Assembly (NCBI GenBank): GCA_037576215.1
Contig: JBANDB010000010.1
Location: 1,612,001 to 1,676,000 of the forward strand
Length of the DNA: 64,000 bases
Reading direction: 5' to 3'
Source: Armillaria gallica
Lineage: Eukaryota > Basidiomycota > Agaricomycetes > Agaricales > Physalacriaceae
How positions within the stretch are numbered: position 1 is the first letter of the stretch; each line of letters begins with the position of its first letter. The position numbers were made by a program, and so were the translations under genes. This document shows positions 56,616-64,000 of this stretch, piece by piece. The notes beneath the pieces are model-generated. The model saw only the letters and a list, made by a program, of their open reading frames with translations. It was not told the origin of the DNA and did not search any database.

Positions 56616-58057
56616 TCACTCCTTAGGTTCAAACTTTGCTAGATACTCCTCCGGAAGACAGCCCTCCTGACTCCGTCTTTCATAGACTCTCAACCATTCT
56701 CCGTCGCGAATCAGCGTCAACCTACCTGTTTTCCCCTTCTTCACAACCAGCGCCTGAATGGTCATCAAGACCTTCACCAGCTTCTTCAGACTGGGCTGCA
56801 CGATCTTCGCTTGGTTAGTGAGAGCGCTGAGCTCATTCTTCTCAACGGCACGGAAGTGTCCTAGATTATGGATGCCAAGGAAGTGACGAGGCGTTTGCGA
56901 GAGGAAGAGTTGGGGATACTGCTCGTACCAATCAAACTGGGGGCGTCTGCGTTCCGAGACGGTGGTGAGTTCGAGGATAGCACTTTGAGGGACGTAGGAA
57001 CCACCCGACTTGACTGTCAGTGAACGCGACGGGGTGACTGCTATGACAGAAGTCGTGGGGGGTCCTATCTTAACTCCCGAAAGTAAGTCTGAGAGGACAT
57101 CGACGGTTGTTGGCGAACTCGAACTTGAGGCGACAGGAATGCGTTTGGTGGTATGGTCAGGTTTTGTGGGCATACAGGCATCAACTTCGAACCGGACCAC
57201 CATTGTGAAACCCCCAAGGTCCTTTAAATCAACAATTAGCATATGCGCTGAAGGGATACTAGATGATCCATACATAAGTTATGATGCGATGGTGGCCGGT
57301 GCTAGATTCACATTCACTCGCAGGCTTAGTAGTATGATTTTCGAAGCTGTATCCATACGTGTATCCGGAAGCTTGTTCCCGATACCTTTTGTCCCACCTA
57401 TTCAGAAGCACAGTTTTTTTGCCAGAGAGCTGCATGTCAATCCTGAATTCTTTCATACTCTTCTCATTATTTCCTCCCCCAATCCATCGAAGGAGTTTGC
57501 GGAGGCAGTTACGATCGGTAACAAAGTCGACGGAAGACCAATTAAAAGGCGGTTCCTTTTTATCTTCGGCTACAGTTTCGACAGCAACCATGAGCGGAAG
57601 AAGGATAGTAGAAGGCATCTGAAAGCCATTTTGGTCGGAAAAGAAGGTGCCATTGTCAGCAGGGACACTATAAGGAACAGCCTTGTTCTGCCATTCTGGT
57701 GGGGACCCTATGAATGAGATCGTGAGCGGTATTTTGTCTGAGCGTTGAGCCGATCTTACCAGGTACGACTATTGTCGGCGATGGGTCCAGGACGTCGGAT
57801 GCAGAGTTAGGATCCTTGATCCAGTTGTAGGAGCCGATATATTCGACGTCCTTTATATCAACCGCGGCATCGGTTGTGTCGAGAGAGGGTACAGTCAACA
57901 TCTGGATACATTTGGTGTCTAAACCTTCGAATATACTCTTATCTGAGGGAAGAGGTGAAGAAGGAGCCCTGCCAGATGAATTCGGAGATGTGTGCGAGGC
58001 ACTGTGTGAGAGTGCAGATGTACCATAAGGCGAACGTCCTCTGGATCGACGATTCAT
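56616..58057 (-). CDS. Conserved basidiomycete protein, commonly labelled GGPP synthetase-like
   Basis: Start ATG at 58055-58057 (MNRRSRGRSPYGTSALSHSA), stop TGA at 56616-56618, with at least two introns. A Ser-rich, basic N-terminus is followed by the conserved core: DVEYIGSYNWIKDPN, PPEWQNKAVPYSVPADNGTF, FNWSSVDFVTDRNCLRKLLR, MKEFRIDMQLSGKKTVLLNR, ESSTGHHRIITYDFGGLNMV, FDWYEQYPQLFLSQTPRHFL, and YERRSQEGCLPEEYLAKFEP. This family is widespread in mushrooms. It has no DDxxD motif or prenyl-synthase fold, so the frequent database name geranylgeranyl pyrophosphate synthetase is not supported by what is seen. The VTDRNGLRKLL and STGHHRI blocks suggest an RNA- or nucleotide-binding role, but that is a guess. 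About 440 residues. Confidence 0.8.
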
Positions 58058-58282
58058 CGTAGCTGTGAGTGAGCAGGGGTGGACAAGAAAGAGGCCTTTA
58101 AATGTCACGGGAGGCTTGAAGTTAGAGTTTGGATAGGCGCCCAGATAGCAAAAATAAGTTCGTTGCGCTGAATGCGCATCGAGGTGAACTAAAATGTGCA
58201 TCAGAAGACAGAGCCATTAGCCGCCAATGATTCCACAGCCCGAGTGAGTATATAGTCGAAAGTTGTTCAGATGATAGAGACC

Positions 58283-58335
58283 TTGAAATGGCTGCCGAGC
58301 CGGCAAAAGTCCGTCTTCGCCCAATTCAATGCCGA
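58283..58335 (+). repeat. Shared 53-bp motif, copy 2 (upstream of KNH-like gene)
   Basis: Starts TTGAAATGGCTGCCGAGCCG and ends ATTCAATGCCGA, similar to 51080-51131. It lies about 190 bp upstream of the ATG at 58525. Confidence 0.7.
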
Positions 58336-58524
58336 ATCTATCATACGGAATCTATAGTCTCGCAGCTCCAAGCAAAAGAGTCTTCTTATAATTTTGGACT
58401 TTCTCGTTTCTGGCGGAGCCGCCGGGGGCGAGCCGAGGGGACGCGAGTCCAGGCAAGGGGCTGTGCATCATTATACAACGATATTTAAATAACCGTCAGG
58501 CTCCTAACACAATAACTTACCACC

Positions 58525-59327
58525 ATGTTGTCTCTGAAAGCCGCGTACGTGGACTTCAAACTGTACTGATATTCCAAAAGGTTGACATACTACTCGATAG
58601 TGCACTTGTATTAGCTGCCAGTATTACCGTCCAGGGACTCCAGCTCCTGAAACCGAGCCCTGGAGGGTGCCATGGGTCCAAGGCTGTACTCAAGGCTGGG
58701 GTACCAGCGAATATTTCCTGGATCGTAGAGCCAGGCGATCCGGAATCCATTACTTTCCAGCTCCAGAATGACTTGACGCTCGATTCGTGGCAGGTGGTGA
58801 CGAAGGTGGAGACCGCCCGTGGATCTGCGCAATGGACGATGGACGGTGATGTTACCCAAAGGTGCGCAATGTTACTGGGCGACGAGCTGCTCGGAGACTG
58901 AAATGTTGGAATGCAGTGATATGTATTACCTGCAGGCCACCAATATTAAGTGAGTGGCGCCGCATCACTGGTGGTACTGACGTTGACGGGTATCCCTAGC
59001 GACGTGCGAGATGTTATTGCAATTAGTCCGTTGTTCGAAGTTCATGGAGAGCCACCGTCTGCGACGTATGTATTCCTACGTAGCGCTCAAACATCTATTA
59101 ATCCCCGGAATAGCTGGGCCATCGATGATGCTATTACCACCTCCGCACCCTCTCGTTCCAAGGGTGGATGCAAATTCTCGGTTTCTAAGAACCACCTTAT
59201 TGGAGCAGTCAGTATCGTGCTGTTCTGCGGACTCACATTTTTCCATATTCGACGATTCCGACTTCGTCGTCGCCAAGCCAGGGAGCAATATATCGTTTTG
59301 CCTGTCACTGTCGACTCGGAGAAGTAA
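58525..59327 (+). CDS. KRE9/KNH-like cell-surface protein with a C-terminal membrane anchor
   Basis: Family of Ser/Thr-rich, secreted or anchored proteins with a KRE9/KNH1-type N-terminal Ig-like domain, linked to cell-wall beta-1,6-glucan. Start ATG at 58525 (CACCATG context); after a short intron the signal peptide reads MLSLKAAALVLAASITVQG. The domain shows LQLLKPSPGGCHG, LKAGVPANISWIVEPGDPES and VETARGSAQWTMDGDATNIN (the last join uses GAT as exon end, splitting off the retained GTTACCC). After FEVHGEPPSATYVF there is a Ser-rich stretch, then a transmembrane helix (HLIGAVSIVLFCGLTFFHI) and a basic cytosolic tail. About 240 residues. Intact. Confidence 0.8.
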
Positions 59328-59412
59328 GCGTATTGACTCTGACGTTGTGCGAGTCTTGAACCGTAGAATACAACTTGTTGTTATCTGTCGAAAGCTATTG
59401 AATACATGTCCG

Positions 59413-60359
59413 TCACATGAAATCTTCTTCCAACTCGCGCCCCGTCTTTCTTGGCTCACTTGAATCTTCATCTTCTGGCACGTTGAAAAGGGAGTCATAA
59501 GATCGAGCGGCTTTCTCTGCTTCTCGAGCACGGGCCAGCTCCTGATCTGCCTTTTTCTGGAAAAATCTGGTTCAGATCGGTGGATTCAAAATAAAAAGAA
59601 CATCGTACCTTTTCCGCAGCTGCAGCCCTGCGCTGCGCAGTTTCCTGCTTGATTCTGTCAACCCTTTCCTGTTCGTGGTTCACTTCCTTCTCAATTTTCG
59701 TCTTGTTGAGTCTGTTAACTATCGGATTTTCGCGTTTAGTGACGTGAACTGAACGATCAGTGAGCGATCAAAGGTATGCAGGAAGGATGTCAACAGGCTA
59801 CCTCGTTTAACACGTTTATCATTGTGAAAGGACACTTGACCAACGGCCATATCTCCAGTTTTCTATATCGTCCTTCATCTACAAGGAAGTTCGATGATTA
59901 ATCGAGAACTGAATGAGCGCACCTTGAGGTTATCCGCAGGGGTGTAGATGATAGTTAGATTGTCCTTCTTGTTTCCTGTCAAAGGTGTGGGTACAATCCG
60001 TGCCAAGAATACTTGGACGCACCTTCAATAGAATTGGCCTTCACTAACTGGCTGCAATCGGCGAGTAATACTTCAGGTATTGACTCCCATTGCATCGACT
60101 CGGACATCCGAAGATACACATGAGCTGAGGACAACTTGTCGACGTGGAACCACACATCCTGTGGCCAGGCATACTTTATCAGTTCTTCATCTGTAGACGA
60201 TATTTGTGTCAAGTCCAAACGGGAAGGATGTTGCTCACTTTCTACTTTGTCCTTGCCCATATATATAGTTGCGGGAGGATTTGTAGCTAAAAGCATACTG
60301 TTAAACAAAGTAAACAAAAAAAAAGACAATTTACCTGAAGATGTGAAGAACAAGACCAT
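59413..60359 (-). CDS. CCDC25 homologue (NFACT-R / DUF814 family)
   Basis: Conserved eukaryotic protein with an NFACT-R domain, the RNA-binding part of ribosome-quality-control factors. Start ATG at 60357-60359, stop TGA at 59413-59415. After removing two introns the N-terminus reads MVLFFTSS then [56 protein letters not shown] and [15 protein letters not shown], then [11 protein letters not shown] and the coil [17 protein letters not shown]. The C-terminus ends GRELEEDFM, like other members. About 215 residues, family-typical. Human CCDC25 is also reported as a DNA-sensing membrane protein; the fungal role is unknown. Tail-to-tail with the KNH-like gene (85 bp) and divergent from the RBM25-like gene. 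Confidence 0.92.
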
Positions 60360-60823
60360 CCTGCCTACGGGAGTCGTGTCAGTAAGTACGCAGTGTAACG
60401 TTTGTTAACGAGACTAGGCTACATAGAGTCTAGACCGGGTTTCGGACCGAAGCTTCACGCATGAATCACATGACAGTGATCTGTCTATATTTCAAAGTTC
60501 AAACTCAGATTGACCAGTCTAATCTAGCGCTTACAAAGGTCAGATTCCCACTTTAAGGCATTTAACTTTCTATTACGAGTTTGTTTATTTCAGTTATTAT
60601 TTATCTTCTCCGCTCTCGACCGTCACGACACCTACTTCAATCAAGGTTCGGCAGACGAATTTCTCGGCGTACGTGAGTGCAAAGTCCTGTATATTCCACA
60701 TATACTCACTGTCTGTAGTCCTCTACTTCTTTATTGAAGCCGGAACCCATCAAGGTCTGGCCTTTCTTCCCTTTGTTTGTCACAGAAGTTGAATCGATTA
60801 ATGTCGAGACAGCCTACGCCAAA
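60360..60823. promoter_or_regulatory. Divergent promoter region between CCDC25-like and RBM25-like genes
   Basis: About 460 bp. No additional gene is seen. The RBM25-like transcript may include an untranslated first exon here; GTACGTGAG at about 60669 and AG acceptors near 60720 and 60784 would allow a 5' UTR intron. Confidence 0.35.
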
Positions 60824-63013
60824 ATGCAACCCATGCCAAATCGAATGGGACTTGGTCTGCGTCCACCTTTGCCGTCGTACGGCCAGGGTCCCTCAATATC
60901 CGCTCTCGCACAGCAGCAGCAAATGCATTTTGTACCACCGAACCAGAAATTCACTACTTTGTTCGTCGGGTCAATATCGGGAGGTATTCAGGATAGTTTT
61001 TTGAACCAACTCCTTTCCGTACGTGTTCGTATTTTTCTTCGCCAACCGGCTTTGCTAACCTCTTTGTGGCAGGCTTGTGGTCCTATCAAATCTTTCAAGC
61101 GCCTAATTACGCCTGCGAACAAGCCTCAAGGATTTGGCTTTGCAGAGTTCGAAGAGCCTGAGGGGGCTTTACGTGCCCTGGAATTGCTCAATAACGTGGA
61201 GTTGCCAGCGCTGGAAGATGGTTGTGCGAATAAGAAGTTACTGGTGCGTCTACCTGTTTCCTTCCTCTCATTCCCGCCCACGTCGAGTATCATCTAGGTC
61301 AAAGCAGACGAAAAAACGCGCGGCTTTTTAGATGCATATCAATCACAACGAATGGCAACCGATGTGCGCTGTTTCCGTCTATTCTCAGGAATGTACTGAC
61401 AACCACTCAGACCGACGAAGCGAAACGGAAAGAATCCAAAATCCAAATTGACGAACTCGTCGACGAAATTAATAAGAAGTCCGAAGATGCTGCTAACAGT
61501 GGCCTGATTGACCGTGAAAAATACGTGATTCCGCCGCACCTGCACGATCTCCAAGAGGCAGACCTACCGGAAACACAGCGAGGATTGGTCATCTCAGAAA
61601 TCGCACAGTTTCGCGAGAGGGCTGCGAAGCGTGAGCGAGAAAAGCTGCGAGAGGCTGCTTCTGGGCCATCCGGGGCGCCGAGCGGACCGAAAATGCGAGA
61701 ATGGGGGAAGCCACAGCCCACAACGTCAGCGCCACCGAAGCAACAAGGTTTCGGCAAAGGTGCACAAGGTTACAGTAAACCGGTGGGGTTCGTCAAAGCG
61801 GGAGAGGATAGATCTTTGGATGACTTGCGGGCTGCGCCCGGTAAGACTACTAAGACTGATGAGGAGCTGGAGTTTGAGAGGAGGGAAGCTCGAAAACGCG
61901 AAGAAGAGATTTCGTTCAGAGACGTGAGTCCTCTGCTTCTTTCTGTTATTCTTGCTAACTTTGGTGCACAGCGGGAACGGCGGTATGAGCCTCGAGAGCG
62001 AACGAGAATACTTGCTCTAGAACGCGCTATTCAGCGCGAGAGAGCCACTAAGGATGCAGAAGAACGAGATAGAATTGAAATGCGAACACGCCTAGACATT
62101 TGGGATGACGATGAGAGTGACGAGCTGTTCTATGTTGATAGGTATGTGATAACAATTAACTCCATTTCTCAAGTACTCACTGTGACCAGGACCCGATGGC
62201 GACAAGGTCGAGCACGTCGGCTGGAAGCAGAAGAAGCCGCTGATGACAAGTCACGCCGATTTGAAGAGCAAGAGGCTGAAAACCTCCGACGAGAGTCGGA
62301 AGACTTCTTGGCGCGACAAATGGATGAGATGCAGGCGTTGGCTGAAGAGCAAAGAAAAGCAGGGCTGTTACTCGATGATGGCGCGCCGGTGAAGCTCAAC
62401 GTATCACTCGCACCTGCAACCACAAAGGAGCCCGGGAACAAGGAGAAGGCAACTGTGTTCGTCCAAGAAGAGGAAGACGATGAAGAAGTAAAGAAGAGGA
62501 AAGTTCCTCTTGTGAAGCTCGATTTCAGTGTCGCGGAGAGCAGCGAGCAAACTAGGGCAAGACTGGAGAAGATCAAGGAGTCCGTACCGCATGATAGGGA
62601 AACCTTGTTCAAGGCCAAGGTGCGCTGGGATGGTTTGTCTGATGTGCGTTTTTTTCCCTTGTTCAAGATTATTGGCCATTGCTGACTGGCGTTGAAGATA
62701 ATGATTGATAGGAAGCTTGAGCCACTTGTCAAACGTCTTATGGTCAAATATCTTGGTGAGATGGAAGAGGAAGATCTAATCATGTTTGTTTTGGAGCACC
62801 TAAAGGATCATAAAGGTCCACAAAAGTTAGTCGAAGGTCTTGAACCCGTGAGTGCTCAGCGATGTGGTTGAGTGTTCTCATGACTGACTTGGCTCTCCTT
62901 AGGTGCTGGAAGAAGAGGCCATCGAGCTGGTGATCAGTGTCTGGCGTCAAGTCATCTTCGAGAGCATGGCATACGGCGAAGGTCTTCACAGCGAGAAGTT
63001 ATTCGTTGACTAA
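60824..63013 (+). CDS. RBM25-like splicing factor (RRM + PWI domain)
   Basis: RBM25/SNU71-type proteins act in the U1 snRNP and splice-site choice. Predicted ATG at 60824 (MQPMPNRMGLGLRPPLPSYG) and stop TAA at 63011-63013. The RRM begins FTTLFVGSISGGIQDSFLNQ (RNP2-like) and continues IKSFKRLITPANKPQGFGFA with GFGFAEFEEPE as RNP1. The long charged middle (REARKREEEISFRDRERRYE, ERDRIEMRTRLDIWDDDES) is the RE/RD-rich region. The C-terminal PWI domain reads LEPLVKRLMVKYLGEMEEED, LIMFVLEHLKDHKGPQKLVE and EAIELVISVWRQVIFESMAY. About six introns, all short. Intact, about 620 residues. The start Met is probable but an upstream exon cannot be excluded. Confidence 0.9.
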
Positions 63014-63671
63014 GCAACCTCGGGGCAGGTGCGTTGTGTGCTGGGCATTCTTGTCTACTGAGTGGTGTGCCGTGAGATACTGCTAGTGTTAACGGATTTT
63101 GCTCGCGCTGGTCAGTCGTGGAGGAGTATTATATGGGAGATTGTACATGCCGTGAGTTCGCCATTTGAATGCAATCCGCGAAACATAATGATATTTCACT
63201 TTTCCCTTACTACTGCAATTGCGCAAGATCTTCGGCGTTTTCTTATCTCAAGCATGTTCGGTTGTTGAGATCTAGCCGGGTCACGATGAGTACTTGCAGT
63301 TCTCTATTTGATCCAAGTGTGCCAAAGTCAGCACCTTTAGGTGATAGCATCATGATCCTACCTTTTGGCTTCCTTTTTCTGATTCACCCCATTCGGAGGT
63401 GTGTCCCCAATTTTCCACCTTTATGAGGGTGTACAAAGCGACATCTTTTCTTTCCTCAATAAACGCGGCTCCACATCTTTCTGCTTTCATTGAGTCTGAA
63501 ACGACCATGTGATAAAGTGCGCGTTTGCCGCCCGCTTTGAAACCCTTGGACTATAAAGCGGTCATTTGATGACTCGCTGTTTGATCTCGCCGGAACATCC
63601 TGTACGGAAATGAGGTGGCTCGATACTATTTAAGAGGCGACGGACGGCTTTGCGACTACCACGTCCCCTTG
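63014..63671. other. Intergenic, trehalase promoter region
   Basis: No gene is supported. A TATAAA at 63552-63557 lies about 115 bp before the trehalase ATG, and TATTTAAG near 63627 is another AT-rich candidate. The frame 63169-63426 has no recognisable domain. Confidence 0.4.
63552..63557 (+). promoter_or_regulatory. TATA box candidate of the trehalase gene
   Basis: TATAAA in GGACTATAAAGCGG, 115 nt upstream of the predicted ATG, a usual distance for a fungal TATA box and short 5' UTR. Confidence 0.4.
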
Positions 63672-64000
63672 ATGGCAACGCTAGGCGTGATTCTGGTGAC
63701 ACTCTGCTTTCCGGGAATTCTGGCCCAGTCATCGTCTGAGACAGCTGTCTCTACGGCTGTCCCAAGCCCATCTGCGGCGCTCGAGTCTCCTCTGCCCTCA
63801 CAGGTTCCGGTTCCTCCCACGCAGGCTTGGTGTCCATCTGAAATCTTCTGCGCTGGTCCAGTGAGTTGCTTCCATGTGGAGGGTTGCTAAACTAAGCTTA
63901 GTGCGTACATCCTGTTTAGCTACTGCAGACAGTAAATCTCGCCGCGCTGTATTCCGATCCCAAGACCTTTGTGGACAAGGTGCGCATTCTAATTAGCCTC
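63672..64000 (+). CDS. Alpha,alpha-trehalase (GH37), 5' end; cut by window edge
   Basis: Hydrolyses trehalose to glucose. ATG at 63672 starts a signal peptide (MATLGVILVTLCFPGILAQS), so the enzyme is probably secreted or vacuolar. A Ser/Pro-rich linker is followed by WCPSEIFCAGP and, after an intron at about 63860-63919, LLQTVNLAALYSDPKTFVDK, the typical N-terminal block of GH37 enzymes (CxGPLLxxVQxAxLFxDSKTFVD). A second donor (GTGCGC) starts at about 63980. The catalytic region lies beyond the window. An in-frame Met at 63615 gives a longer N-terminus, but the signal peptide favours 63672. Confidence 0.85.

Noticed and set aside
57010..57717. 235-codon plus-strand ORF
   Set aside because: Antisense shadow of the conserved gene at 56616-58057 and spans its introns.
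62169..62783. 204-codon Ser-rich minus-strand ORF
   Set aside because: Antisense of the charged RBM25-like middle region; such Ser-rich shadows are expected there.

Overview
The window reads as nuclear DNA of a mushroom-forming basidiomycete (Agaricomycetes-like). Genes lie close together on both strands. They are cut by many short GT-AG introns of about 45-60 nt. Several families are typical of this group: a lineage-expanded 7TM protein, F-box/LRR proteins, a ROT1 chaperone and an uncharacterised family usually mislabelled GGPP synthetase. Exons were joined by hand by matching splice sites to reading frame and family consensus, so most internal boundaries are inferred.

Left part (1-12.4 kb): an accessory metabolic block. 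It holds the 3' half of a cytochrome P450, a 7TM membrane protein of unknown function, a stand-alone thioesterase, a 4-coumarate-CoA-ligase-like AMP ligase, a monocarboxylate-type MFS carrier and a second, DHA1-like MFS carrier. This looks like a small candidate natural-product or aromatic-acid cluster. No PKS, NRPS or carrier domain is visible here. Middle-left (12.4-16.6 kb): a macro-domain ADP-ribose-1''-phosphatase gene (POA1-like), a stray copy of its last exon, an uncharacterised basidiomycete gene with one frame break, and a diverged direct repeat.

Centre (16.6-46 kb): mostly housekeeping genes. These are ROT1, proteasome beta-6 (PRE7), an F-box/LRR gene, a YVC1-type vacuolar cation channel, a caleosin-like protein with a long amphipathic N-terminal region, a PHO84-type phosphate symporter, a TGL2-like lipase, an uncharacterised MIF4G-like protein, an APH-fold kinase-like protein and a DGAT2 acyltransferase. 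Three of them concern neutral lipid or lipid droplets. About 2.8 kb (19.9-22.7 kb) and 2.9 kb (33.8-36.7 kb) show no gene I can support.

Right part (47-64 kb): HIS1 with an overlapping upstream ORF, a membrane-anchored aldo-keto reductase, an 852-bp pogo/Tigger-type DNA transposon derivative with near-perfect inverted repeats, RPAP1, a gutted COQ1 (hexaprenyl diphosphate synthase) relic, the GGPP-synthetase-labelled family protein, a KRE9/KNH-like cell-wall protein, a CCDC25 homologue, an RBM25-like splicing factor and the 5' end of a GH37 trehalase.

Five apparent frameshifts (AMP ligase, the 13.6-kb gene, the F-box gene twice, DGAT2) are each removed by changing a short single-base run by one base. 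That pattern fits base-calling indels in an unpolished assembly at least as well as true pseudogenes. The COQ1 relic and the macro-domain exon copy are different: they lack larger segments and are probably genuine relics.
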